A stretch of 64,000 nt of DNA, from NCBI GenBank assembly GCA_038380435.1, contig JAWZYU010000013.1:8507901-8571900 (forward strand). The letters are read 5' to 3'. This stretch comes from Ryuthela nishihirai. Lineage: Eukaryota; Arthropoda; Arachnida; Araneae; Heptathelidae. The position numbers and the translations under genes were made by a program. Positions 1-11,534 of this stretch are shown here, one piece after another. Each line of letters opens with the position of its first letter. Position 1 is the stretch's first letter. The notes beneath the pieces are model-generated. The model had not been told where the DNA came from. It saw only the letters and a program-made list of their open reading frames with translations, and made no database searches.

Positions 1-466
1 CCTACAGGTAAGTAAACTCAATGGTTTCAGAATAACTAACACATATTACAAACACCGCGACATACATAAGTACACATGGGTTTCACCTGATGGGCTGCAT
101 AGGAATATGATTGATTACATATTAATTAACAGCAAATGGGCTAGTTCTGTTAGAAATACCAGGGCATATAGGGGAGCTGAAATCGGATCTGACCATTACC
201 TTGTTAAAAGTGTCTTGCAACTTAAACTTAAAAAGTGTTGTGCTAGGGTTAAAAAATTTACCTTTAATACTGAAGCTCTGAAAGACCCAGTTATAGCTAA
301 AGCTTACCATGATAGGTTACTTAGTCATTATGACAGTCATGGTTTGCTTAATACTGAAGTTGAGGAAGAATGGGGCCATTTTAAACAGGCTTTTTTGGAA
401 ACTAACAGTACTCTTTTAGGAAAAAAGGAGCAGAAGAGACAGAATTATCTGCGTTATAAGGCACTT
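1..466 (+). mobile_element. RTE-like LINE fragment, copy A (endonuclease C-terminus)
   Basis: This fragment runs in from the left edge. The frame at 107-517 carries the C-terminal AP-endonuclease block ending in GSDHYLV, followed by the linker towards the reverse transcriptase (KCCARVKKFTFNTEALKD and onward). The same protein segment recurs at 60128-60311, on the minus strand at 19312-19660, and at 41390-41550. LINE similarity fades around 466 and unrelated AT-rich sequence follows. The upstream and RT parts are missing here. Confidence 0.85.
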
Positions 467-594
467 CATTGTCATCACAATATCTGTATGTTTATCTACC
501 AATTAAAAATGCAATAACAAAGCAATACCAAAGCTTAAAATACACCTATATAAGAAAGTAATATTTCAATTCACAAAGAAGAAAGAAGTTGCAT

Positions 595-1005
595 GACTTT
601 TTTTATGTTTTTTTTTTCCTCTGGTTGATACTGTTGTGCAAATAATCAACTAAATGACTAGGTCACAAGGGCTCAGAGTTGTGTTGGTAAATTGGAAAGC
701 TATTAAGGGAGAGAAGCTTTCCATAAAGGCCATCCAGGTATGTTTTTTTAATGTGCTCATGGTATGGGCCTCCTGTACAAATCTTAGTCTCATTCAAGGG
801 ATGAAAATACAATTGGGTGTTTGATTCCATACCTTGCCATCTATAGTAGGACTGCTGAGAAGTGATCTGATCTTCAGGGGATCAAGGAAATTTAATCAAA
901 ACAACCACCCTCTGGGACAGTTCTACTCATTTTCTCCCCTCTCCCTGATTTGAAACTGGGAATATCAGATTACAAGTCTGGCACATTAGTGACTGAGATA
1001 ATCCC
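595..1005 (-). mobile_element. Degraded S1 tRNA-derived SINE
   Basis: A diverged reverse-complement copy of S1. Landmarks in order are the tail region (TAAATGACTAGGTCACAAGG), GGCCATCCAG near 730, AATGTGCTCATGGTATGGG, and near the end the complement of the B-box/A-box region (TTGAAACTGGGAATATCAGA, then GTCTGGC). Many substitutions and indels suggest an old insertion. Ends are approximate. Confidence 0.65.
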
Positions 1006-1295
1006 TAATGTCTCAATATGTCATGCAACTCTTCAATTTCATTTTTTAAACATAATTTTATGTATCTTAGTAATATCTTCAAAACACTCCAATTTTGTTT
1101 AAAGACTGAGGGGTTGCAGAAAAACAACCTTGGTTTCCATTTTAGTCTCTTGAAACATAAATTCAGGGCCACCGATATAGACAATTATTGATTCAGCATT
1201 AGTGTTATGACTGCATTTTGCCTCCATTATTTAAAAATCATTAAAATTTGCTTATTATAAATCTTGGGAGGTAAGATGGTAATACTAATATATAA

Positions 1296-1708
1296 CCACT
1301 AATAATTTCCACTCTGTAAATTGATTCAAGTATTTGGAGGAAAAATTGTCTTGAGCCGGGTGGGATACGAACCCACGACCTCCTGATAACATGTCAGGTG
1401 TTCTGGACCTTTGAGCTACCAGCCACTGATCAAGATCTCCTCTAACTGATGTTATGAACATTCTCAATCTACTTTCCTAATATGTAGGGTGTGTTCAGGC
1501 AATCCCACCTCAAACGGCTTTTTAATGCCTTTTCTTAGATGGAATGCATGTCTTACGAGTATGCAATCTACAAACAACTGTTATCAGGAGGTTGTGGGTT
1601 CGTATCCCACCCGGCTCAAGACAATTTTTCCTCTAAATATTTGAATCAATTTACATAGTGGAAATTATTAGTGGATACTTAATAGTTGAGTTCAATAATA
1701 ATTATTTG
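1296..1708. mobile_element. tRNA-armed hairpin element, locus 1
   Basis: A 413-bp element flanked by a 13-bp direct repeat TACTAATATATAA (1283-1295 and 1709-1721). It has 95-bp inverted arms at 1296-1390 and 1580-1674 with four mismatches by my alignment. Each arm contains a tRNA-like 3' half with a B-box-like GGGTTCGTATCCC. On the minus strand the left arm plus the adjacent 50 bases makes a nearly whole tRNA-like unit with an A-box-like TGGTAGCTCAAAGG. The element ends on the right with a 34/35-base AT-rich tail lying outside the inverted repeat. No coding potential. Confidence 0.75.
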
Positions 1709-2118
1709 TACTAATATATAATTTCATTGATACCCTAAACTCATCCCCCACCAGCTGTCACTCACCTTGCATTATAATAGTTGTGTCAGTGGCATATCAA
1801 AAGCTTTCAATTTAGACAAGGGTGGACAGCACAGTTTTGCATCTTAGAGTGTTAAGGGGGGGGGGGAGGCTTCAATTACCATTGAACTAAAGAGAAACTG
1901 CTAAAAATGCAACCTCTTCTCCAATTCTAAAATGTGCCTTTGTTTTTTTCCCATTTTAACTTATTTAAGAGGAATATATTTTATATTTTTACCCAGTTTT
2001 GAACACATGTTGATAATTCTAATTAAAATTGACAGTTTTGCTTATTTTCATAGGTCAAACTGAAAAATAAGTCGTCCTTTCCTTGAGAATTCTGTTGTGT
2101 TTTGAAAACGGTTTAAAC

Positions 2119-2216
2119 ATGGTATCACCAAATAAAGAAGATAGTGATGACTTACCAGATAAGAATGTTGCACGAGATTTTTATGCTAAATATGAGCCTA
2201 AAGAAGTTCTTGGGAG
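2119..2216 (+). CDS. PhKG: Phosphorylase kinase gamma, coding exon 1
   Basis: This is the first coding exon of the catalytic gamma subunit of phosphorylase kinase, the Ser/Thr kinase that activates glycogen phosphorylase within the alpha-beta-gamma-delta holoenzyme. It encodes 32 residues plus two bases. The stretch YEPKEVLG (residues 25-32) is the family's hallmark lead-in to the glycine loop. The ATG is the first in frame after an in-frame TAA at 2068-2070, which fixes the start. The exon ends AG before GTAAGA, and the split codon becomes Arg33 when joined to exon 2. A pyrimidine-rich acceptor ending at 2053 (TTATTTTCATAG) may mark a 5'UTR intron, so the exon may begin near 2054. Intron 1 is about 7.0 kb. 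The identity rests on all six exons joining in frame in the correct order. Confidence 0.93.
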
Positions 2217-2734
2217 GTAAGATACTTTGAGTAATTTTTATATATTTCAACTCTAATGGGAAGAGTATGATTATCCTGTTAATATCCAGAGGTCTTGGCA
2301 AACCAAGTACGTGACAATACTATAATGGCTGACTTTTGAAATGGATGTCCTAATTTTGCCAATTCTCTGCATTTTAAGGTGTCATTACTTGAGGGGAGTA
2401 GGCAGCAGCAGTGTTTCGCTCAACTATACAGATAACTTCTCATTATGTAATGACCTTTAGATTCTTATCTGCAGTCACTTCTGAGAGGAACCTGATAAGG
2501 CCAACTGAAGTCCATATATATGATGCTGCGCGTGGTTTAGAATTAATATTATGAGTGTCGAAAGGCTCGACATGCATCTGCAGAACAAAATCCATTGCAC
2601 TTACCTCAATGAAATTTTTACTGTCCTTCAAAGTATTCTCCTCCAGCATCTATTCAAAGTTGCAGTAGTTCTGTGCCATTTCTGGAACTCTTGTAATACT
2701 GCTGTTAGGGAATACTTCCCAATTCTTAATCAAC

Positions 2735-3500
2735 TTATTTTGAAAGATCTTGCACTCTGAAAAAGGCTTCCTAGCAAATTCCTTTTTAATATTTGGAAAC
2801 AACCAAAAATTGTATGGTGCAAGATTGGGTGAAATGCAGGATGGGATAGCTGTTTGACTTTTTCCTGCTCCAGATAAGTTGTAACTTGATAAAAGTTGTG
2901 AACATCCTCTTCCTTGAGCAAAAGTTTTGTCAACAGGATTTTGGAACGTGGTTCATCTTCTGCAACCCAAACATTGTTATTGTCTTTCTGGGAGTTGTAA
3001 TGAAACCATGTCTCATAACCTGTTACGATATCTGTTAACCATTTGGGGCCAGTAGGACAAACTGCCAGCATCTCCTTGCATGCATTGTCTCTAACCCTTT
3101 TTTCGTGTTCTATTAGTTTGTTGGGTATCCGTTTGGCACAGATCTTTCGGAACTTTAATTTTTGATGAATAATTGTTTCCACATTGCCAATGGATACAGT
3201 AACATCTAAACTTATTACCAGAATGGTGATGTGTGGATTTTCCTTAACGAGTTCAGGAGCTGCAGTGATGATTTCTCTTGTTCACTTCCTCCTTCAGTCT
3301 TCCTGCACAAGTAAGGTCTTTGAAGCTATGCCATCCTTCTCTGAATTTGTGCATCCATCCCATAACAGTGCCATATGACAGACACGATCCCCATATACTT
3401 GTGATAAATCAACATGAATTTTTTTGTGTAAAACGCATTTTTGTGAAAATGTAAAATTTTTCCCTGCTCTAGAGCAATTGCAAAATCTGGGGGCTCTAGA
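2735..3500 (-). pseudogene. Mariner-like transposase relic
   Basis: Minus-strand frames read as a mariner-family transposase. An N-terminal helix-turn-helix region (about 3350-3190, ELVKENPHITI) is followed by VETIIHQKLKFRKICAKRIPNK, then DIVTGYETWFHYNSQ near 3030. In active mariners the ETW block follows a catalytic Asp (GDETW); here that Asp reads as Tyr. A C-terminal piece FQILKRNLLGSLFQS lies near 2760. The middle is scrambled by frameshifts. One 150-residue open frame covers 2730-3182. The element lies in intron 1 of the kinase gene. Terminal repeats were not located. Confidence 0.8.
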
Positions 3501-3929
3501 GCAACTTACAAAATCTGTCATTTTTTAAATTTTTTTTTGTTATTTTTAGGATATTTTCGAAAATTTAACGAAATATTTGTTGATAATAGTTCAAATCAAA
3601 AATGTGAGCTTAAATCAGAAGGTTGCTTCAGCAAATAGGAACGTTAACAAGCCAATCGGCAATACCATTTAGTGCTTCTAAGAAATGGCAATCGGATGGC
3701 TTTGTTAAATTATATTGTAGTTTAATAAAATATGCATCAAATTAAAAAAACATTATTTTTGAAGCCTGAATTGTATATTTTTATAAGATATATATATAAA
3801 TTACAACGGTTATTTTTTAAAAGTCGATATATATATATTTTTTGTATTAAAAACTTATACATACGTCCTTGGCCCATTTATTCAGATTCTCTAGACATAT
3901 AAATACGATGTGGACACTGGAAGGGTTAA
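3486..3929. mobile_element. TTAA-ended piggyBac-like non-autonomous fragment
   Basis: AT-rich non-coding repeat ending TGGACACTGGAAGGG followed by TTAA (3926-3929), directly against RTE-like LINE copy B. The interior (TTCGAAAATTTA, GAGCTTAAATCAGAAGG, CAAATAGGAACGTTAACAAG) is repeated at 43270-43832. The GGAAGGG/TTAA end recurs at 32816, 43833 and, inverted, at 41551. TTAA targeting is typical of piggyBac-type transposons; no transposase is present. The left end is uncertain. Confidence 0.55.
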
Positions 3930-5525
3930 AAAATTTACCTTTAATACTTAAGCTCTGAAAGACCCAGTTATAGCTAAAGCTTACCATGAGAGGTTACTTA
4001 GTCGTTAAGAAAAAAAGTGCAGAGGAAGCAAAATTATATGAATTATAAGGCACTCTTTGTTTTGGAAGGAAAGAACTGCAGGAATGTTCCTAATCAATTC
4101 CCTACAGTCTTAATAGAAAGCATTACAAAGAGCTTAATAAACGTGTAAAGGATCAATTAGCAGCTGATAAGAATCTGGATGGCTTGGCTGACAAACCCGA
4201 GGAAGCAGTTAGAAAGTACAACAGCAAAGAGCTGTACCAGATAGTTAAAGTTTTATGTGGTACAAAATGGACAGGTATACAGGGATTGAAGGATAAACAA
4301 GGTAAAGTTATAGAAGGTAAGAATTCTGTCATGGTTAGGTGAGCTGAGTATTTCAGTGATGCTCTAAACAACATGGCTTGTTCTACTCCCATTGTTTGCA
4401 GTGATGATAGATGCATTGGTGGCTTTAATATTGGCCCTATAACAATCTGAAGTTATTTTGGCTATTTCTAAACTTAAACTTCATAAATCCACAGGTGTAG
4501 ATGAAATTACCACAGAAATGCTTAGAGCTGGGAATGTTTGTGTTACCACATGGATGACTGAAATTTTTAATATCTTTTATGATAAAGGTGTTGTTTCTAA
4601 GGATTTTACCAGAGCTATTTATTATCCCTATTTTTTAAAAAAAAGGTTATTGTAGTTCTTGTGATAATTATAGGGGTACTAGCTTTGTTGTTTTCAAAAA
4701 TGCTCTTGACTCTGTTGATCACCATAATTTGTGGTTGGTTGTGAGATAATATGGCATACCAGACAAATTAGGTAACATAATGAAAGCTCTCTATAACAAC
4801 ATTGAGTCTTGTGTGAGAGTTATTAAAGCTAGTAGCAATTGTTTTAGCATTGCTTCTTGTGTTCGACAAGGTGCATTTTGTCTTCTTTTCTCTTTAATTT
4901 GGTTATTGATTATGTTATGTGAAATTCACTGCAAGGGAAAGATTTTGGCCTTAAATGGTCTGGAGATGTGAAAATTTCTGATTTTGATTATGCTGAAGCT
5001 TTAGCCCTTTTGGCAAATGATGTTGATGGGATGAACTCTTTCATTCGAGCTGTTGATGAGACTTGTCATAGAGTAGGTTTGGATATAAACAGAGAGAAAA
5101 CTAAAATGATGAAAACTGGTCAGATAGTCTGTGGTTTAATTAATCTGAATAGTTCAAGTTTTGAGCCGGTGGCTCGGTTTAATTAATCTTGGGAGCTATG
5201 TAACAGATACTGGTGATGTGCAGCATGAGATTAACAGGTGAATATGGATTGCCTCTGGGGCTTTTAGGAATCTTTGGAGAGAGTGGAGAAATAGGCATAT
5301 ACACCTAAAGACTAAAATTAGATGGTGTAATAGTTTGGTTCTTTCTAGGGTTAGTTACGGTAGTGAAATGTGGATGCTTTGTAAACAAGATAACAGGAAA
5401 CTTGCTGCTTTCAATTCTAGATGCCTGTGCTGCAGCTTGGGCATTAGGTGGTTTTACTTTGTAAGTAATGATGCAGTTAGGCAAAGGAGTCAATAACTTC
5501 CTTTGAGAAGCAAATTCCTTTGAAC

Positions 5526-5831
5526 AGCATATTGTGCAGAGAGAGACTCCATTGGTTTGGCCATGTTGCCCATATGGATAATTATAGATTAGGAAATAGG
5601 GTTATGAATAGTGTGCCTAAAGACATCAAAAAGAGGATTTGGGTTGGGTTGTTTTACCTCTGAGCGGCACTTGTGCATAGCATATTGTGCAGAGAGAGAC
5701 TCCATTGGTTTGGCCATGTTGCCCATATGGATAATTATAGATTAGGAAATAGGGTTATGAATAGTGTGCCTAAAGACATCAAAAAGAGGATTTGGGTTGG
5801 GTTGTTTTACCTCTGAGCGGCACTTTTTTGC
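5526..5831. repeat. 153-bp tandem duplication spanning a LINE/SINE junction
   Basis: Positions 5526-5678 and 5679-5831 are near-identical direct copies. Each carries about 100 bases of LINE 3' coding sequence (AGCATATTGTGCAGAGAGAG onward) plus the first ~40 bases of the reverse-complemented S1 SINE. The duplication therefore arose after the SINE inserted. Confidence 0.9.
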
Positions 5832-6179
5832 ACACCATGGGCTAAATGGCCAGGTCACATGGACCCCGAAGGCTCAGAGAAGGTTGGGGGAGGGGACCCA
5901 CTGGAACAGCTGTTGGGAGACAGATGGTAGCCTCCCGTCAAGGCCATCCAGCGTGTTCTTTAACGTGCACAGGGTATGTCTCTCCCGCACACAGGGCCAC
6001 GGCTTAACGTCCCATCAGATGGACAGCGGCCTTTCCAAGCCCATCAGTGTCCCCTACTGATTGTGGGCAGGGCGGGGAATTTTGTGGAGATAAATCTCAA
6101 TGCTGACCCAGCTGGGACTCGAACCTGGGAACTACAGATTACGAGCCTGGCGCGCTACCAACTGAGCCACCCCCGCCCC
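5791..6179 (-). mobile_element. S1 tRNA-derived SINE (near-complete, minus)
   Basis: 389-bp copy. On the minus strand it starts with a tRNA-like head (A box TGGCTCAGTTGG, B box GGTTCGAGTCC), then the conserved body (GGGACGTTAAGCCGTGGCCC), and ends in CAACCCAACCC. The 12-bp target-site duplication TCAAAAAGAGGA is at 5779-5790 and 6180-6191, inside LINE copy B. Confidence 0.93.
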
Positions 6180-6469
6180 TCAAAAAGAGGAGGAGACCTA
6201 GAATGCAGTGGGCAATGTCATACAGGAACTAGTTAGAATTGGTGTGCAGTTGCCAGATGCAGCAGTTGTAGCTCAGAACAGATATTCTTGGAGAACTAAA
6301 TTGCACGGTGTGGTTGGACCTCCATATCCCATTGCTGCTTGATGATGAATTTACCCATAAATCAACTTCAACCCAAAATTATAGCAGCACCACCAACAGA
6401 ATATCAATTATTTAGAAAACATTCTTACGAACCTCCAGCAATATACACTATGCAACACATATTTCATAT

Positions 6470-7164
6470 TGTAACTCTCCAAAAGATAATTAAGCTTCTC
6501 TTTGGACCTTTTGACTGATCCAAATTAAATTAAAACTCCGTATAGCATATCGGGTGCCAGGCAATATTAACTTGCCAAATAAAGTTAAATATAGGTTCAT
6601 TAGGTATATGGGCGTTACTTATTGAGTAAGAAATCAAAAGATTGTCAAATATTTAAAATTATATGTTAATCAAAATCAATTATCATTGCTCAAGACAAAA
6701 AAATAGCATAGTCAAAATATTCATATAACAAAGTTTATTTCAAAAAAATTCACGACTCACCATATAAAGTGATGAATACAAAAGTAGTCTGACTCCATCT
6801 ACTATCATTTCTATATTATTACTGACATCTCCTTCCACTCCTACTATCTCCGTGGCATAACCACTTAGTATTACATGCGGCGTGCAACTGGCATGTGTGT
6901 GTTGCACTCTGGGAGAAACATTTGCATAGTCTGATGATTGCATGCTCGTTTAGTTATGACACAAGAGGGGGCATGTTCTAAACATGAGCATTAGTGGCTG
7001 TCACTCAAAAGTCTGAGTTGCACATGCACAACTCCTTTAGCGGATCAGAAGAAGGAAATGTGATTAAGTCCAACTGAAGTTTTAAAGCCCCAAAATAATA
7101 AATATGATGTAAATAAAGTAAAACTGGTTAAGGAAAAGGAAAAGTGAATGGGTGGACCATCACA
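6470..7164 (-). mobile_element. Solo LTR of the gag-only LTR family
   Basis: A 695-bp sequence starting TGTAACTCTCC and ending CCATCACA, flanked by ATAT on both sides (6466-6469 and 7165-7168). It is a diverged match along its whole length to the LTRs at 12234 and 16773: GGGTGCCAGGCAAT, TTGCTCAAGA, ACAAGAGGGGGC, AAAACTGGTTAAGG. No internal region is attached, so it is the product of LTR-LTR recombination. Orientation is given as in the full element. Confidence 0.85.
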
Positions 7165-7168
7165 ATAT

Positions 7169-8629
7169 CCCTACTGTCAGCATGGAATCTATGTCAGACA
7201 GTAATGATTCTCCATGACATTGACAGAAGGCTACCACATTGAAAAAAATCTTACTATCTATACTTACACATTAATGAACCCATCAGTCGACAGGAAAAAT
7301 GAATCAAAGGCAAATGTTTTTTAACATTCAATTTTAACTTGTGTATCATCCAAGAATAAGTTAAAGTTGTATTGTAAAGTTAATATTTTCAAAGTGCAAT
7401 GGATGAAGTCAAAGTCATCTAAAACTTGCTTCACTGCTTGGACATACAGCAGCTGAATGAAAGTCACACTTAAGGAAGCTCACCTAAGTCATCCTGCATA
7501 CAACATAGAACAACTTGAAAATATATAACACCAAAACTTGGACACAGACTGGTTGTTTGAGAACTAGTACAACTTTAGTGACTTATTACCAGCTAACATG
7601 TCACCTATAATGGAATATGTAATGAATTCCATTTCAATATCTGAAGCAACATCAATAACTCCAGAATATTAAGAGTGTACTAGCGATCAATGCAAAGAAA
7701 TTGCTTTGGTGAGAAAAATCAATGTGGAAATTACCATCCAAATAGCAGGAATCCTAAGATGAATTACACAGAGGAGGGCAAACATGCAGAGTAAAAAGCT
7801 GTTGCTTTGCTCAGTGTAAATTTCATAACAGATTCTAAGTAGTACTAGTGTAATTCCAGAATTTTATATGTTGTTAACAGTAAAATTTATGTAATTTAGG
7901 ATGGTGCTCTAAATATTTTGAGATATACACTTCATAGAGTTTTAACTCTTTATTCAGAAGAGTTTTATATTCAGTTGATGCAAATAGTCCCATGCCTGAG
8001 TAAAAGTTATCGGAAGGTTAACATGATTAAAACTTAAGAAATATAAAATTAAATAATCAGTTTACAATCCTTTCATTTATCTATTACATGTAAGTTAACC
8101 AAGTAAATAAATTTTTAACTGTAGGATTTTTTTTCTTCTCTCCACAAGCAATTCACTTTTTTTTCCTTCTGTCAAAATATAGTTAGATGCATGGTCCAAT
8201 TAATTACTAGGAATATTCTTCATAAATGAACTAATTTATAAAATATCAATCCAGTTTATAAAATTAATCTATTGTTATGTGTTATGGAGAAATGAGGGAA
8301 AAATTCTCCAATAAATTAGAAATGAAGTAGCTTTTTCAAATTATATGGATTTGGTCCTGTAATTAATGAAAAATTTCTAGCCCCCTAATTATACACAATG
8401 AAACAGACTGAATAACAAAATTTTAAGTGGTATTTTTGGAGTCCTCTTTCTCACTGAGGATAGAGGGGGGTAGAAAGATAAATCTTAATATCTGAGAGAA
8501 AAGTTATGAGATATAGATTTTATTGATTTCACCACTTAAAAGTAACTTTTTGGTGTCTTATTTGTATTTAAAATAATTTTTTTTTTATTAAGCTACTGCT
8601 TACTACTATTAAGACTTCATACTGATTAC
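7169..8629 (+). other. Intron 1 sequence, nothing recognised
   Basis: AT-rich intronic DNA between the solo LTR and the next SINE. I see no open frame of note, no recognisable transposon protein and no clear terminal repeats. Confidence 0.6.
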
Positions 8630-8639
8630 TTCATCATGT

Positions 8640-9014
8640 ATAGGTGGGGATTGGCCGAGATGGTAATGCTCCATGCTTGTAATCTGAAGTTCCCAGGTTT
8701 GAGCCCCACTTGTGCCAGCATTAAGATTTATCTCCTCAAAACTCTGCCACCGGTCAGTAGGGGACCCAATGGGCTTGAAAAGGCTGCCATCTGTTGGATG
8801 AGATGTTAAGCTGTGGCCCTATGTGTGGGAGAGCTATACACTATGCATGTTGAAAAGAACACACTGAATGGCCTTGATGGGAGACTTCCATCTGTCTCCT
8901 AACAGTTGTCCAGTGGTTCCCCTACTCCCAACTTTCTTTGACCCCTCACTGTGACTGGCCATTTAATCCATTATGTAAAAAAAAAAATGCCACTCAGAGG
9001 TAAAACAACCCAAT
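8640..9014 (+). mobile_element. S1 SINE, diverged full-length copy
   Basis: tRNA-like head with degraded A box (TTGGCCGAGATGG) and B box (GGTTTGAGCCC), body GATGAGATGTTAAGCTGTGG, tail AAAACAACCCAA. The 10-bp target-site duplication TTCATCATGT is at 8630-8639 and 9015-9024. It sits about 200 bases upstream of kinase exon 2. Confidence 0.88.
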
Positions 9015-9229
9015 TTCATCATGTGAAATGTTACATTTTATTTAAAGTAAAATGATATATTTGGATTTATTTTGTGCTTTATGTTTTATAATAAAAAACA
9101 TTATTTTCCTACTGAGTTTTTTTTGGCATACTCTTATCATAATAGCTGAATTTTTCTAAAACTGTATTTTTAAGATGTATATTTAAGCATACAAGAGAAT
9201 GCTGAGCACTTCCCACTTATGTTTTCTAG

Positions 9230-9402
9230 AGGTGTGAGCAGCACTGTTAGAAGATGCATTGAGAAGGACACTGGTAAAGAATACGCCGCCAAGATAATAG
9301 ATATTAGTGCAGATCTGGATGATTCTTCAGGTTTAAGCCTCAGAGAAGCAACTGTACGAGAAATTACTACTTTAAAATTAGTTGCAGGGCACTCATTCAT
9401 TA
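9230..9402 (+). CDS. PhKG: Phosphorylase kinase gamma, coding exon 2 (N-lobe)
   Basis: This exon encodes residues 33-91 of the joined product. It completes the glycine loop (G32-R-G34-V-S-S, with Ser at the third position as in PhK gamma), then RRCIEKDTGKEYAAKIID with the ATP-binding lysine at K54. The helix-C segment LREATVREI follows; its Glu77 is the likely salt-bridge partner of K54. The acceptor is TTTTCTAG at 9222-9229. The donor is A/GTAAGT at 9403, leaving one base of a split Ile codon. No stop interrupts the frame. The residue order and spacing match metazoan PhK gamma closely. The loop of about 13 residues between the beta-3 strand and helix C is a little shorter than I recall for vertebrate proteins. 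The downstream intron is about 11.8 kb and holds a Tc1-like element, an LTR retrotransposon and an RTE-like LINE. Confidence 0.96.
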
Positions 9403-9640
9403 GTAAGTAAATTTTTGATAGAGAATTAAACACGTTAAATAGGTATCTAATTTGGTATTCATTTTTTATTTCATATTTGAATTTCGTAAAAGTGTAAAAA
9501 ATTAGGTCACATCAATATTCAGAATTCTAAGTACATGTTCATTTAAGATGAGCATATTTTCCGAAATCTGTAATTATGTCTATACTTGATCAGATTTCAT
9601 GTAATGAAATTGAAAACATTCTCGTTTTGAGCATTTAATA

Positions 9641-11016
9641 CACTGCTCGACATAGAAAATGCCACACCATGAAGGAATGCACAAAATGAGAAGAAACTAC
9701 ACATGTAGACAAGTAGGTGGGGAAGAAGTGATTAAATTTTTGAGGGAAGTTAAGGATGTTGGGTGAAGAGACTATAATGGCCTGAGTCAGTAGGTCATAT
9801 GACTTCTATGCTGGGCTATACATTCAGCAACATGACATGTCATCGAGTGGAAAAGCCCTCGGATGGTGTGCTGAGGTACCACAAACCATGTGTTATTGAT
9901 CTGTGTCCATAATTTATGGATATTTTGAGGGGGGTCGTGCAGAGACACAAAGTCGTCTGCCAATGACACACCACACATTATTGGAAAGAAATCAGGATTA
10001 TGCTGGCTAAGACCACCTGGACAACTTTTAGGCACTGTCTGCAGATGTTGGCAGTGTGTGGGCTGGCATTATGTTGAAATTGGGCATCAGGGATACTACG
10101 GAGTTACGGCAACAAAACTGGTTGCAGCACCCTATTGACTTATTGTTGTGCTGTATTGTACCCACTATGCATACAAGCAGTGAACAGCTGTTGAAACTGA
10201 TAGTGCCCTGAACCATAACACCAGGCTGAGGAGCCATATGACGCCCATGGACAGCAGCAAGATCAGCTTGGACTCTCAATCAGGAGTCATAAACGCTGAT
10301 ACAGAAACGAGACTCATCACTGAATACAACATGGTTCCATTCATCTCACCACATGTCTGGTACTGCACCACTGCAACCTTGTGCAACAACGTGCTGCAGT
10401 GAGTGGCAGTTGTTGCATTGGCTGGCGAGAGTGCAAACCTGCCTTAGCCAATCTGCAATTCACAGTCCATGTCGAGACTAGGATGTCCATAGTTGTCTGT
10501 ACACCATGTCAAATGTCTGCTGTAGACTGTGGGACTACTATGGTTTACTGTCAAATGTGGTGATCAAGGTGTTGGAACATCTGCCTACATGCACTATGGC
10601 AATGCAAGTTACCTTCCTCCAACCACTGTTGCCAAAATTGGTTGACAGTTGCTGCATCCTGATGCATTTCCACTGCGATGTGATGCAGGGACCAACCAGC
10701 CGTATGTAGCCTTATGATGAAGCTTCTGGTATAGGTGTCCGTGTGATAGTAGCATTCCTGATGTTGCCAAGGCATTCTCACTCCTTACTCGTGCTTTTGA
10801 CACTGAGACCACTTTGATGGAATGATTCATATGTCCAGGGAGGATGATCAAATTTAGCTATGCTGAGCTATTTTGCTCTGTTACCTCCTTCACGTATCAC
10901 ATGATTGGTTCGCAGCTGCCCTCATTTACATAACCTGATTATCGACATCTACTCACCTATTTGCAAGGTGCTCCAACAAATACTTCCCAGTGCAGCATTT
11001 TCTATGTTGAGCAGTG
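9641..11016 (-). mobile_element. Tc1-like transposon with degenerate transposase
   Basis: 1,376 bp bounded by TA (9639-9640, 11017-11018). The terminal inverted repeats start CACTGCTCGACATAGAAAATG on the left and CACTGCTCAACATAGAAAATG on the right (as reverse complement). Minus-strand frames read as a Tc1-like transposase in three pieces. The helix-turn-helix piece is at 10781-10551 (FIIRLHTAGWSLHHIAVEM). The core is at 10279-10028 (GVMVQGTISFNS). The C-terminus is at 10035-9787 (VPQHTIRGLFHSM). Frameshifts separate them, so it is inactive. Confidence 0.88.
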
Positions 11017-11534
11017 TATAATAGTTTAAAGTTTCATAAGTAAGTGTTTTAATTTTGCTAATGTTTTAATGGTTTTAAAAAGAAAATAAATTAGGCTTAG
11101 AACAACCATACAACTTTACAAGTTTGATTTTGGAATTCTGATATCTTACATAAATAAGTAATACATTGAATGGACAAATTATTATATACACCCTGATAAT
11201 AATATGCAAAGAAGAAGTATTGCATTCAGTTATGGGATGCGGAAACTGGCAATGCCTATAAATAGAGCAGGTCTCTACCCATAGGAAACCAGTCATAGAA
11301 AAGTAATGGATAAAGCATTATAATTGAGCCAGATAATTGAGCAACATAATTGAGTTTGACATGGCCAGATAGTAGGTGTTAGTAAGGCCAGTTGTTCAAT
11401 CACCGCAATTGCTGAACTGTTGGGGTTTCCACCTCAGATCATTGCACGTGTATACCAAGACTGAGAAATTCAGCAAAACTTCTAACCAGTGACGAAATGT
11501 GGATGTAAATTTGCTATTGACTCTCGAGGTGAGT

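Larger units (their letters stand above)
3930..6350 (+). mobile_element. RTE-like LINE copy B, broken by a SINE
   Basis: Frames in order give the endonuclease-RT linker (3935-4030), DEITTEMLRAGNVCVTTWM (4458-4655, RT finger region), NREKTKMMKTGQ (4968-5186, RT palm/thumb), and the C-terminal block with SYGSEMW near 5350 and MDNYRLGNRVMN near 5575. The tail is near 6340 (CTGCTTGATGATG). Stops and indels interrupt every domain. An S1 SINE sits at 5791-6179 in the minus orientation. The left edge abuts a TTAA-type element, and the endonuclease half is missing. Confidence 0.85.

Noticed and set aside
1355..1440. Possible tRNA gene on the minus strand (also tRNA-like units at 31692, 32001, 32313, 59800 and 60000)
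   Set aside because: A and B boxes are visible, but acceptor stems do not pair fully, anticodon loops lack a normal U33 arrangement, and each unit is part of a repeated element with inverted partners.
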